A DNA stretch of 38,088 nt from Candidatus Competibacteraceae bacterium (GTDB taxonomy: Bacteria; Pseudomonadota; Gammaproteobacteria; Competibacterales; Competibacteraceae): NCBI GenBank assembly GCA_003989075.1, contig RXIX01000020.1, positions 1-38,088 of the forward strand, in the 5' to 3' direction. Shown one piece after another: positions 28,435 to 37,222 of this stretch. Below the pieces are notes generated by a model that ran no database searches, was not told where the DNA came from, and saw only the letters and a list, made by a program, of their open reading frames with translations. A program made the translations under genes and the position numbers. How positions within the stretch are numbered: the stretch's first letter is position 1; each line of letters opens with the position of its first letter.

Positions 28435-31400
28435 TTATTCGTCGGCCCTGATCAGGTTCGAACCGACTGCATGGCCACCACCGGGCGCCTCCAGATCGCC
28501 AAAGTCCGAGGGGCGCAGATTCTCCGCGCCGTTGAGCATGTCCGCAGACAGGCTGCGCTTCCATTCGAGCAGGGCGTCGAGCTTCTGATCAAACGTGATG
28601 AAGTCTCCGGCGACTACGACCGGGTAATAGACGAACACATCCCGGGTCTGGCCGATTCTGTATGCGCGGTCGGTCGCCTGGTCCTCCCTGGCGGGATTCC
28701 ATGTGCGCGTGAAATGAATCACATGGTTGGCCGCCTGAATGTTGACCCCGAAGCCAACAGCCAGCGGCGAAAGAATAATCACCCCGAAGCCCTGCGCCTC
28801 CTGGAACGTCCTGATGCGCTTCTGGCGATTGTTCGAGTTGTCTGCGGCCGCCGCAGTGTCGCCGTTGATCACCTCAGGAAGAAAACCCAGCCGTTCGTGG
28901 ATCGCCCGCTGCAGCGTCCGCTGCAGGTCGCGGAACTCGCAGAAGACTATGGCCTTTTCCCCGCTCGTCCGGATGGACTGGAGTTTATCGAGCAGCCACG
29001 CCATTTTCGGCGAGTGCCGGACAATTTCCGACACCGGTTCAGGACTGCCCGGGACACTGCCGGGCGGGCGCGGATCCGAGCAGAGGCGGCGCAGGTATTG
29101 AAGCAATTCAAGATGGCTTTGGAGGCCCGATGGTACTCCGTAACCGGAGCCCTTGCGGAACAGACCCACGGCGTCGGCGTAGTACGCCCGCTGCCGATCT
29201 GACAGGGGCAGGCTCCGGCATTCGGGAACTTCGATCTTTCTTGGCAGATCCCCGGCTACCTCCGCCTTGACCCTGCGAAGCTTTTGCGGCTCTATGAGTT
29301 CGCGCAGTTCAAGGACCCTGGCTTTTTCCTCTTCGGTTTGCGCCTCAATCGGCCTGCGGTAGCGCGCGCCAAAATTCTTGAGGGTGCCGAGCAATCCCGG
29401 CTGGACGAAATCGAACAGACACCAGAGGTCTGTGAGCGTGTTCTCAACCGGCGTTCCCGTGCAGGCGATCCTGAAGCGGGCGTTTTGCTTTTTCGCAGCG
29501 CGTGTTATCAACGCATTCGGATTTTTGATCTTCTGCGCCTCATCGCAAACCATCATCGACCAGCGCTGCAAGGCCAGCGAAAATTCGAGATCGCGCAGTG
29601 TTTCATAGGTCGTCAACACGAGCTTCGCGTTTCCGAGCCAGTCGCGGCGCAGCAATCCTGTTATGCCCGCTCCCGCGAGCCCCTCGTCGAGCGCGCTCCT
29701 TGGCAGGCGCTGTTGCGCAAGCTCGGAACCGTAGAGCGTCAGGACCGGCACCGCGCAGGGTTCAAGGAATTTTCCGATTTCCTCCTTCCAGTTCTCCAGC
29801 AGGGAGACCGGCGCCACGACGAGAAATGGGTCGATGTGCGGATTCCCTTCGATGGCAGCAGCCATGAACGCAAGCAATTGGATCGTCTTGCCAAGCCCCA
29901 TGTCGTCTGCAAGCAGAGCGCCCCTGCAGTCACCGGGAGATTTGCTCCACAGGTGCTGGAGCCACGCGACACCGGTTTTTTGATGGTCCTTGAGCTGGAT
30001 TCCGCGTTTGAGGCTCGACGGAAGGGTGGGGGCTAGCCCCTCTGGCATGGCCAGCCGGCCCCGACGCTCCTCGTAGTCGAGCGTGTCGATGTTTGGCTTT
30101 ACCACCAAACCCTTACGTTCGATCGGCGCGCGTCCACCGACTCCGGACTCGTGGGGATCGAAGGTTCCCGACGATACAGTGGCGTTTGCCGATCCGAGCG
30201 CTTCAAGAGCCGCTTGTGCCCAAGCGACCTTGATTGGTTTAGGGCAACCGGGAAACGGGAACGATTCGCGGTTTTCCGCCCTAGCCCTGGCCACCTCTTT
30301 ACGAAACGCCCCGAGCGTCTTATCGGACAGCGAGACCGCAACCGTTTCCCCGCCGCCCTCAGGCGTGTAGTACAAGCCAAACTCGACGTTCTCCGGGAAC
30401 CAGCCGGAGTGCTGGCTTTTCTTGGCGATGAACGGGGCGTAGTAGGTCTTCTCGACCCCGAAACCCTCGACCCGTTCCGAGTATCGGGTGATGTCGAATA
30501 GCTCCGACGCCTTGAGGCTGGCCGATCCACGCAGCTCATCGAGGGCCGCCCGCAGCAGGGTCGCCTGGTCGAGCGTGTCCCCGAGTATTTCCAGATCCAC
30601 ACCTTCCCAGTGGCAGCACTGGGCGCCCATTGCGATCCTTGCATCAAGCTTGGCGAGGAACGCCTTCAACCCGGCAGCGCCTTCGAATATCCTCTCCTCG
30701 GCGCTCACGCAGCCGGCGCAGGTGTCCTCGACCAGAATTCCCGTCTCAAATGGCCGCCCCATGTCGTCGCGTCTCACGATCGCTGTGAAATGGGCGAAAG
30801 AGATACCAGCCTCGTCTCTGGCCTGTTCGAACTGCTGCGGATCGATCACTCTGTCGGCATCGGGGCCCAGGGTGGCGAACGGATTACGCACGAAGGCTTC
30901 GGCACGCTCGCCCGCAACCCTTCGACCGGGCATTCTTTTGATTTCCCGCAGGACCGTTCGCGCTTCCGGAGAGATGATGACGTGAGCAAGTCCCTCACCG
31001 TCAGGAATCTCGTAGTGTTCCCCGACTGATCCCAGCCGGTCGAAAATTTCCAGCCAGCGCAGCGGTTCGCCATCGAATCCCGGAATGATCTCGATCGCTC
31101 CGCCCGCGCCCTTGCGCATCCGGATACGAATTTTCTCCGGTGTCAGGACGATAGTTTTTTTGAGGAAGTCCGAAAGTTCGGAACCAGCCGCAATCGCCCG
31201 CGTTCTGATCGCGGCCCAGGCCCTGCGATTGGAATCTGCATTCCTCGTTTCCCTGGGCCGTACATGGAATTGAGCGATGGCCCGCAGGGTTTCCCACGTC
31301 TCCAGCGGCAGCAGAGCCTCTGATGATCCTGTTCGAAGCACTGCGCCCTCTATGACAGGATCCGAGCGCAGCGGACGATCATCGGGATCGATCCATCCGG

Positions 31401-31743
31401 CAATCGCCACCGAGAATTCCCTGTCTGTCAGCGAGCCCCGGCTGGACAACGCCAGGCGCCAGCGTTGCACCGGGGGCAGCCCAAGAATCGGCAGGCATTC
31501 AGCATAGACCGGTGACGACATGAGGCGGTAAAGGTTAGCCCACTCGATCCAGGCACTGTCTCCATCGCGCTCGGCGAATCCCTCGTCCTCAAGCTGTGCA
31601 ACCAGAGCCGCGAACTCCGTCAGTGAGCCAGCCAGCGCTCCAGGAAACACAACGCCCTCAGTCGTGAATCTGGTGGTGGGTCGCTCTGACACGATGGTCT
31701 TGTCAACCTTCCGCTTGCCCGAACCAAAGAAGGACCATCCCAT
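28435..31743 (-). CDS. zorD: ZorD, SNF2-family helicase/nuclease of type I Zorya
   Basis: 1102-residue protein. The C-terminal half (about 590-1070) is a Swi2/Snf2 ATPase with DDMGLGKTIQLLAF (Walker A, about 613-622), VCDEAQKIKNPN (motif II), CTGTPVEN (III), VIILSPLAVGFGVNIQAANHVIHFTRTWNPAREDQATDRAYRIGQ (V-VI, split here only by description). The N-terminal half (about 1-580) is a long family-specific region without a domain I can name. In Zorya defence ZorD acts on invading phage DNA after the ZorAB motor senses infection. ATG 31743 follows AAGGA inside the preceding small frame. The order zorA-B-C-D and the size identify type I Zorya. GC is lower than in hemF and upstream genes. Confidence 0.9.
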   Translation of the reverse strand: MGWSFFGSGKRKVDKTIVSERPTTRFTTEGVVFPGALAGSLTEFAALVAQLEDEGFAERDGDSAWIEWANLYRLMSSPVYAECLPILGLPPVQRWRLALSSRGSLTDREFSVAIAGWIDPDDRPLRSDPVIEGAVLRTGSSEALLPLETWETLRAIAQFHVRPRETRNADSNRRAWAAIRTRAIAAGSELSDFLKKTIVLTPEKIRIRMRKGAGGAIEIIPGFDGEPLRWLEIFDRLGSVGEHYEIPDGEGLAHVIISPEARTVLREIKRMPGRRVAGERAEAFVRNPFATLGPDADRVIDPQQFEQARDEAGISFAHFTAIVRRDDMGRPFETGILVEDTCAGCVSAEERIFEGAAGLKAFLAKLDARIAMGAQCCHWEGVDLEILGDTLDQATLLRAALDELRGSASLKASELFDITRYSERVEGFGVEKTYYAPFIAKKSQHSGWFPENVEFGLYYTPEGGGETVAVSLSDKTLGAFRKEVARARAENRESFPFPGCPKPIKVAWAQAALEALGSANATVSSGTFDPHESGVGGRAPIERKGLVVKPNIDTLDYEERRGRLAMPEGLAPTLPSSLKRGIQLKDHQKTGVAWLQHLWSKSPGDCRGALLADDMGLGKTIQLLAFMAAAIEGNPHIDPFLVVAPVSLLENWKEEIGKFLEPCAVPVLTLYGSELAQQRLPRSALDEGLAGAGITGLLRRDWLGNAKLVLTTYETLRDLEFSLALQRWSMMVCDEAQKIKNPNALITRAAKKQNARFRIACTGTPVENTLTDLWCLFDFVQPGLLGTLKNFGARYRRPIEAQTEEEKARVLELRELIEPQKLRRVKAEVAGDLPRKIEVPECRSLPLSDRQRAYYADAVGLFRKGSGYGVPSGLQSHLELLQYLRRLCSDPRPPGSVPGSPEPVSEIVRHSPKMAWLLDKLQSIRTSGEKAIVFCEFRDLQRTLQRAIHERLGFLPEVINGDTAAAADNSNNRQKRIRTFQEAQGFGVIILSPLAVGFGVNIQAANHVIHFTRTWNPAREDQATDRAYRIGQTRDVFVYYPVVVAGDFITFDQKLDALLEWKRSLSADMLNGAENLRPSDFGDLEAPGGGHAVGSNLIRADE

Positions 31744-31746
31744 CGC

Positions 31747-31986
31747 TTATTCCTTCCGCCAACCCCTGCGGGCCTTATATTTGAAACCCCATTGGCGCAG
31801 CCTGTATGCAACTACTTCGATGTGGTCATGAGTCCGAACCCACAATGCCCCGCCCTTTGATCGCATGTCCTCAATCGAAAATCCCCTATCGGCAGCGCAC
31901 TGCACGAGAACCACCATGCTGACTGCCGGAGATAGATCATCTGCTCCAACCCGATCAGCGATGATGGGATTAGCTACAGAGTGCAC
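31747..31986 (-). CDS. 79-codon frame between zorC and zorD, unknown
   Basis: A frame from GTG 31986 (or ATG 31917, 56 residues) to a stop 3 nt before zorD. The better-looking part is the C-terminal 56 residues, with SIEDMRSKGGALWVRTHD, then VAYRLRQWGFKYKARRGWRKE. The RSKGGALWV stretch followed by a helix and an aromatic/basic RGW end recalls a small domain that I have seen attached to helicases and restriction-like proteins; this is memory, not a search. It is in the same frame as zorC, nine codons after the zorC TAA, so it may be an ancestral C-terminal domain of zorC or a separate gene. No good ribosome-binding site precedes either start. It is not part of the described zorABCD set. Confidence 0.5.
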   Translation of the reverse strand: MHSVANPIIADRVGADDLSPAVSMVVLVQCAADRGFSIEDMRSKGGALWVRTHDHIEVVAYRLRQWGFKYKARRGWRKE

Positions 31987-32010
31987 CCTGGATTGGCAAG
32001 ATTGGGATGA

Positions 32011-33501
32011 TTAGTCGCGTTTGCGGGCCGGTTCCTCGGGGCGACGGCCGATAAGCGAGCTAATGGTGTTATCGAAGTTCTGCTCCCAGGTCGGCACCGT
32101 GTTCTTGGTGTGAATCAATCGACAGATGTGGTTGTGGTGCTTCAGTCCGTGGATCGAAACGTCAGAGCGTTCATTGCCCGATAGAAGATTCTGTAAAAGC
32201 GTCGCAGGGATAGAGTCCCATCGGACCAGGTAGAATGCATTGCCTTTAGCTCCGAACTCGATGGCCAGATATTCGCCAATCCGCATGATGAATGCATTGT
32301 TATTGGCTGTCGTGTGCGTAAGGTTCAGCAGACGGCCTCGCGCCCTGTGCTGGAAGTCTTTGAACGCCTCACTCCTGCAATTCTGTGCCTCCGATCCGAG
32401 CGCGAACCACATGTCCTCGATGAAGGACTCGAAGCGCAGCCAGTAATCGAGTCTGCGCGGATCGCTGCGCCCTTCCACACTCAACAATTCGAAGAAATCA
32501 CCGATCAGACGACGCTTGAGCCATCCGTTGATCATTTCGCGGGCTCTGTCGTCAGGTCGTCCCATGGAATCAACAACGTCGGAATCCCACGCCACCCGGC
32601 ACAACCACGGGTTGCCGATGATTGAGACCGCCGCATCACGTAGAGCCATATGTTCGGTGGTGACCGCGCAACGCGAGTAGCGCGACACCAGCAGCGCCAT
32701 GCACCTGGTTTGGAGTTTTTGGGGAATAAACATATCCGTTTTGCCCGTGACAATCGGCAACAGTTTGTCGAGCATTGCCTTGAAATTGTCATCGCGCAGC
32801 CTGGATGCCGTGCGCATCTGCGAATAGATCGCCTCTTGCAGAATCCACGAATCCGTCGGGATCGCAAGCGTTTCGAGAGCAGAGCGGAAGGATGCCGTAT
32901 CGCCCTGCAGCAGTGCTGGACCGTATTTCCCGCAGGGATCAGCGCCGAGAAGATTCGAGTGCTCTGCCAATGGGGCCATCCAATCCGGCTTGCGTTCAGT
33001 CATCTTGTCCAGCGAGCGGCGCTTGCACTCAAGCCATGTGCCCAAGGCCCTAAAACCCCTGATGGCAACCGCATTGGTCGATTCATCGTACAGGGGAAAT
33101 GTCCAGTAGCTCCGCAGCAGCGCTTGGAAGCATTTAATTTGTCTTCGAGTGTCGCCCGCCGCGTCTGCTGCCGCGAATAATTTTTCCCGTAGCCCCTCTT
33201 CCGCAATCAGGCTACATCCGCGCTCATCCGGATTGCTAGCCCCGAGGCAAGCGTATTTGAGATTGCGGAAACCTACCGCAGTACCGGAACGGCGGAACGC
33301 TGCAACGGCAGCGGAGATTGCACCCGGGTCGGATGGCAGGGCCGAAATATCGAACGCGGCCCGAACCTGGCTGATCATGCGCCTGATAGCGGCATCGTCG
33401 GTCCAAGTACCCTGACCGCTCTTCGGGATCGGGATAAAAGTTGTCCGCAGTAAAGAGCGCAGTTGTTCAAGCGGGTCGATTATCTGCTGGTGATTGGGCA
33501 C
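32011..33501 (-). CDS. zorC: ZorC, EH-signature protein of type I Zorya
   Basis: 496-residue soluble protein. The C-terminal part carries the EH signature: Glu415 in AIEFGAKGNAFYLVRW and, 43 residues on, the His cluster in HGLKHHNHICRLIH (His458). In the Zorya model ZorC works with ZorD as a cytoplasmic effector that binds DNA. GTG 33501 is chosen because GAGGA lies 7 nt upstream; it overlaps the end of zorB by 22 nt, so translation is coupled. No other known domain is visible, and without the neighbours the protein would be hard to name. Confidence 0.87.
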   Translation of the reverse strand: MPNHQQIIDPLEQLRSLLRTTFIPIPKSGQGTWTDDAAIRRMISQVRAAFDISALPSDPGAISAAVAAFRRSGTAVGFRNLKYACLGASNPDERGCSLIAEEGLREKLFAAADAAGDTRRQIKCFQALLRSYWTFPLYDESTNAVAIRGFRALGTWLECKRRSLDKMTERKPDWMAPLAEHSNLLGADPCGKYGPALLQGDTASFRSALETLAIPTDSWILQEAIYSQMRTASRLRDDNFKAMLDKLLPIVTGKTDMFIPQKLQTRCMALLVSRYSRCAVTTEHMALRDAAVSIIGNPWLCRVAWDSDVVDSMGRPDDRAREMINGWLKRRLIGDFFELLSVEGRSDPRRLDYWLRFESFIEDMWFALGSEAQNCRSEAFKDFQHRARGRLLNLTHTTANNNAFIMRIGEYLAIEFGAKGNAFYLVRWDSIPATLLQNLLSGNERSDVSIHGLKHHNHICRLIHTKNTVPTWEQNFDNTISSLIGRRPEEPARKRD

Positions 33502-34214
33502 TTGGAATCCTCATCCCAGGGAATATTGGGCGGTGGCATGTCGCATTTTCCTTGACCGCTAGGACAAAGATCCTTGAACTCGAGCCGGAGTTCGACACGC
33601 CGGCTCTCCTCGGGACTCTTCTTGGTCGAGTTGAACGACGATCCACCGACAAGGAAAAGTGTACGGATCATTTTTCGGTCGTTGACGCTGGGAGCATCGG
33701 CGGCATTTGCGTCGAGAAGCACGCACAGTATTCGCTGAGAACGCTCCAGGCTAAGGTTCAGGTTGTAGAGGTAGGAACCCTCCTGGCTGGCGAAGCCCTC
33801 AACTACGACTCGCTTTAGCCACTTCTGGCAGCTTTCGTAGCGGACAACTTCGAGGATCTGTGGAATAAGTCTGCGCAGGAACGCCTTGCGTTCGAGTGTG
33901 AGGTCATTGCCATTTTTGTCGAACTCGGCAAGGGAGCCAAACTCGATCGCATGTCCACGCACCTGCACACCCTTGAACTCGGATCTCTGGGTGATGCTGT
34001 CGATGTCGGTGATGCACGACTGGATCGTTGCTTCCCGGTCCTTCTTCTCCTGTTCGATATCGCGCAATCCCTGTGTGACCGCCATTAGGGCAACAGCCAT
34101 GGCTACGAGGAACAGGACCATCAGTGCTGTCATCAGGTCGGAGAATGATATCCAGAACGGCTTTTCGGCCTCGTCCCGGGCGGGTCTGCGCTGTGGTGTC
34201 TTGATGCCGAACAC
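33480..34214 (-). CDS. zorB: ZorB, MotB-like stator subunit of type I Zorya
   Basis: 244-residue inner-membrane protein. One N-terminal transmembrane helix (about 20-46) holds the ion-carrying Asp26 in FWISFSDLMTALMVLFLV, the position expected for MotB/ZorB proton or sodium relay. A coiled linker and an OmpA-like peptidoglycan-binding domain follow (VVVEGFASQEGSYLYNLNLSLERSQRI near 137-163 and the late RRVELRLEF). With ZorA it forms the ion-driven motor that detects phage-induced envelope damage. The start is GTG 34214, preceded by AGAGG in the last codons of zorA. All key residues look intact. Confidence 0.92.
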   Translation of the reverse strand: MFGIKTPQRRPARDEAEKPFWISFSDLMTALMVLFLVAMAVALMAVTQGLRDIEQEKKDREATIQSCITDIDSITQRSEFKGVQVRGHAIEFGSLAEFDKNGNDLTLERKAFLRRLIPQILEVVRYESCQKWLKRVVVEGFASQEGSYLYNLNLSLERSQRILCVLLDANAADAPSVNDRKMIRTLFLVGGSSFNSTKKSPEESRRVELRLEFKDLCPSGQGKCDMPPPNIPWDEDSKCPITSR

Positions 34215-34220
34215 GGGGCT

Positions 34221-36191
34221 TTACCTCTGCTTCTGCAATGACAGGTCATCCAGGGTGTCCCCAAGATCCTTGATTGCTCCAGAAAGCAGACCTACCGCGC
34301 CGCCGAGCTCCTTATGGAACTGGCGATTGCTCTCGCGCAGGGTGCGAATGACGTTTTCGGCGAACGCTTCGTGAGCGTTGCCCAGGACTTCGCTGATGTC
34401 CTTGAGGTATGCCTCGGCCTGCTTTTCTGCAACGGCGAGTTGCATGGCCGCCCCGTTGAGGGTTGTGACGATCTCGGAGGTCATTGATGCCTCCTTGCGG
34501 GCGTTCTCCACGATCGATTTCATTTCTGCGACTAGCATGGCGAACGAATCGCGCATTCTCGCGTAATCGGCGAGGATGTCGCAGGTCGCTTGGGTAGCCG
34601 ATGAAAGCGTGCCGGAGGATTCATGGATCAATTCCACGGCGGCCGAAGACGAACGCATCGTCTCGGAAACGCCCGATCCTGCCTTGGCGAAGTCGGAGGC
34701 TGCGACACGCAGCATCTCGGCCCCTTGATTAAGTCCACTGATCGCCTCTGTCGTGGCTGATGACAGACGCGCGATGGTGTCTTGCAGGAACCGGTTCGTT
34801 TCGATCGACTGGGCAAGCAAGGATTCAGTCTGCTCGGAAAGCGACCCGATCGCCTTGCTTGTACTTTCCTCAAAATTCTGCTGGCGACGGCCTAGAGAGT
34901 CAGTCGCTTCCTCGGCCTGCCGGCGCAGCTCGCCGACGACAGCGGCAACCTGTTCTCCTATTGTCGAGAGAATCTCCTGCATTTTCCTGCCAGTTTCCGA
35001 TTGTGATTCGGCTGTCATCGCGCACAGTTGATCGACGAATTCACTCATCTGCTGGTTCATGATCTGCTGGCGAGCCTCCATCGAGGTGATGGAGTGATTG
35101 AGACGGTCGGTCATTGCATCGACGGCATTCTTTCCTGCCAAATCGATGCCCTCGGCAAGCCGTGCAAACTGGGAGGCAGCATCTCGCAAGGCATCGCTGG
35201 TCTGGTGCAAAAGGTCGCTCATGCCGTGCATCTGGCTACCAAACATATCGTGCATCTGGGCCGAGAAGCTCGACAGGACATCCGTGAGCATTTTATTGAC
35301 GGCATCGCCCTGACTGGTACTGACACCCTTGACTGCTTCGGCTATTGCAGCAATCGGCTTGCCAAGATGATCACCAATAGCCTTGCCGACATCGATGGAA
35401 ATTTGCCCGGTAGCGCGGGTATTCTCTTCGGCCTGCCGCGCCATCATCTCTGAAAGGATTTCGCGCAGGTCTGCTACGAGAGCATCTTTGATCTGCGCGG
35501 CCTGAGTTGCCTGAGTTTCGGAGGCAATCACGAGGCGCTCAAGGTATTCCTCTCCGGCTCCCGCGTCGAACAGGCTGTCGATCAGTTGGCAAAGTTTCTC
35601 AACCTGCCGATACCGTGCGCTTACAAGGCGCTTCTCAATCCATGTAAAGATCATCGCCAAAGCAATTGCAGTAGCAGAGACGATGAATGCAGTGCTGACA
35701 GCCATGAAGAGAGTGCTCAACCCTTTTTGTACCTGTTCGGGGTTGATCGAGACATGGAATTCTTGCAGACCCATGATCAAGCCTGAGAACGTTCCGATGA
35801 TGCCAAGGCCGGTGAGAATTCCCGGAATGTGTTTATAGAACTCCGTTCTAAGCGGAGAGTCGACCAGGGCGCGCTCGGAGAAGAAGGTTTCGGCCAGTGT
35901 GCTGGCCCGCCAGCGTTTGATACGCATAACCCCGCTGCCATCTTCGGACCGTTGCGGGTGCAGGGTTGCGGTGTACTCACTCCAAAGGTGCTTCATCGGC
36001 GGCTGGGACATCGCCTCTCTGGTGATTTCATCGGGATCGACCGCTGTGCCGGCAGCCTTGTCCTTGATCCTGGACATGATATCGATGCTTTTCTTAAGGG
36101 TTGTGCCCAAGCGCCAGGCCGAAAATAAGAATTCAATCTCAACAGGACTTTCGCTTGGTGTTTTATCTGATTGATTTTCTGGTATAATCAA
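34221..36191 (-). CDS. zorA: ZorA, MotA/ExbB-like subunit with long tail; 5' end replaced by IS sequence
   Basis: The frame is open for 656 residues from a TTG at 36191, but its first 16 codons (36191-36144) lie inside the insertion sequence, whose edge is at 36143. Host-derived sequence starts at EIEFLFSAWRLGTTLKKSI. Two membrane helices form the MotA/ExbB core (about 122-144, ILTGLGIIGTFSGLIMGL, and 157-187, STLFMAVSTAFIVSATAIAL). A very long, mostly helical cytoplasmic tail of over 450 residues follows, rich in A, S, Q and E and typical of ZorA. No ribosome-binding site precedes the TTG; the first host Met is M39. Whether a further N-terminal helix was lost cannot be decided. Promoter and true start have been separated from the gene, so expression is doubtful. 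Confidence 0.88.
   Translation of the reverse strand: MIIPENQSDKTPSESPVEIEFLFSAWRLGTTLKKSIDIMSRIKDKAAGTAVDPDEITREAMSQPPMKHLWSEYTATLHPQRSEDGSGVMRIKRWRASTLAETFFSERALVDSPLRTEFYKHIPGILTGLGIIGTFSGLIMGLQEFHVSINPEQVQKGLSTLFMAVSTAFIVSATAIALAMIFTWIEKRLVSARYRQVEKLCQLIDSLFDAGAGEEYLERLVIASETQATQAAQIKDALVADLREILSEMMARQAEENTRATGQISIDVGKAIGDHLGKPIAAIAEAVKGVSTSQGDAVNKMLTDVLSSFSAQMHDMFGSQMHGMSDLLHQTSDALRDAASQFARLAEGIDLAGKNAVDAMTDRLNHSITSMEARQQIMNQQMSEFVDQLCAMTAESQSETGRKMQEILSTIGEQVAAVVGELRRQAEEATDSLGRRQQNFEESTSKAIGSLSEQTESLLAQSIETNRFLQDTIARLSSATTEAISGLNQGAEMLRVAASDFAKAGSGVSETMRSSSAAVELIHESSGTLSSATQATCDILADYARMRDSFAMLVAEMKSIVENARKEASMTSEIVTTLNGAAMQLAVAEKQAEAYLKDISEVLGNAHEAFAENVIRTLRESNRQFHKELGGAVGLLSGAIKDLGDTLDDLSLQKQR
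36180..36188 (+). promoter_or_regulatory. Extended -10 promoter of the transposase
   Basis: TGGTATAAT is a perfect extended -10 element ending 6 nt before the transposase ATG. No good -35 exists. The transcript would be almost leaderless, a common way for elements to limit transposase synthesis. Confidence 0.5.
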
Positions 36192-36194
36192 AGC

Positions 36195-37196
36195 ATGGTG
36201 ACGAAACAGTTATATGTTCAGTATTTGATAAGCACGCTGAGTAATTATACGTGCACGAATTTGGCTGCGCATCTGGAAGGTACAAGCCATGACGCGATTA
36301 ATGATTATCTGCGGCGTGAGAGACATACGGCCCGTCATCTATGGGAATTAGCCGAATCTTTAATAGATAACCAAGCGGAAGCTTACTTAATTGTGGATGA
36401 CAGCGTACTTGATAAACGTCATGCACAGGCGATGGAATTGGTGAAACGTCAATATAGCGGGAATGTTCACGGTCTCGTGCGAGGCATTGGTGTTGTCAAT
36501 TTAGTTCATAGTTATCAAGAGGATTATTACCCCATCGATTTTCGAGTCTATGCTCCAGAAATTGACGGTAAAACGAAAAACCAACATTTTCAAGAGATGA
36601 TTCGGCACGCGTATTATGAGAAATCGATTAAAGCGAGCACGATTTTGTTTGACGGCTGGTATGCATCTGTTGAAAATCTCAAGTTTATACATCGACTTGG
36701 AAAGATTTTTGTAACGACTCTGAAAGAAAATCGCTGGGTGAGTTTAAGTCCAGAGCAAGGCTATATTCATCTTCAGCAAATAGAATGGACGGAAGAACAA
36801 CTCCGGTACGGAATAACGATCAAGTTGAAAGAGGTTCCTTTTAAGGTGCAGCTTTTCAAGGTAGTCGCCACGAACGGCGACATTGGTTGGGTGATAACGA
36901 ATCGCGCCCCACGTTCTATAGATACGTCGGTGGTTCAAAATGAGAACCAGAGGCGTTGGGTCATAGAGCAGTTGCATCGGGAATTGAAACAACTGACGGG
37001 TATTGAAAAATGCCAATGCCGCAAACAACGAGCGCAACGCAATCATTTATTTTGTTGCTATCAGGCATGGTTTTCATTGAAAGTCGTGGCTAAAAAGCTA
37101 AGAAAAACACTCTACCAAGTCAAACAAAACCTGTGGAGTGAGTATTTGCGTAGCGAGTTACGCCAACCACATATCCGAGTTTACCAGACTGCTTGA
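36195..37196 (+). CDS. DDE transposase, IS701-like
   Basis: 333-residue transposase filling the element. Probable catalytic acids: Asp68/Asp69 in LIVDDSVLDK, Asp153 in LFDGWYAS, and Glu258 or Glu263 in WVIEQLHRELKQLTGIEKCQCRKQRAQRNH, the C-terminal signature of this transposase group. The N-terminal YLRRERHT and the RQYSGNVHGLVRGIGVV stretch also match IS701-type proteins as I remember them. ATG 36195 is used (MVTKQLYVQYL); the upstream open frame is inside the promoter. The reading frame is intact with no stops, so the element may still be mobile. Confidence 0.9.
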   Translation: MVTKQLYVQYLISTLSNYTCTNLAAHLEGTSHDAINDYLRRERHTARHLWELAESLIDNQAEAYLIVDDSVLDKRHAQAMELVKRQYSGNVHGLVRGIGVVNLVHSYQEDYYPIDFRVYAPEIDGKTKNQHFQEMIRHAYYEKSIKASTILFDGWYASVENLKFIHRLGKIFVTTLKENRWVSLSPEQGYIHLQQIEWTEEQLRYGITIKLKEVPFKVQLFKVVATNGDIGWVITNRAPRSIDTSVVQNENQRRWVIEQLHRELKQLTGIEKCQCRKQRAQRNHLFCCYQAWFSLKVVAKKLRKTLYQVKQNLWSEYLRSELRQPHIRVYQTA

Positions 37197-37222
37197 ACGA
37201 GAAATTCCAAGCGAAAGTCCTG

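Larger units (their letters stand above)
36143..37222 (+). mobile_element. 1,080-bp insertion sequence, IS701-like, inserted at zorA 5' end
   Basis: Perfect 16-bp terminal inverted repeats, CAGGACTTTCGCTTGG at 36143-36158 and its complement at 37207-37222, bracket one transposase gene. Base composition is far more AT-rich than the surrounding genome. Flanks are ...CTCAA on the left and AAATA... on the right, so at most a 2-bp (AA) target duplication is visible; IS701 elements usually make 4 bp. Either the family call or a simple insertion is therefore uncertain. Confidence 0.92.
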
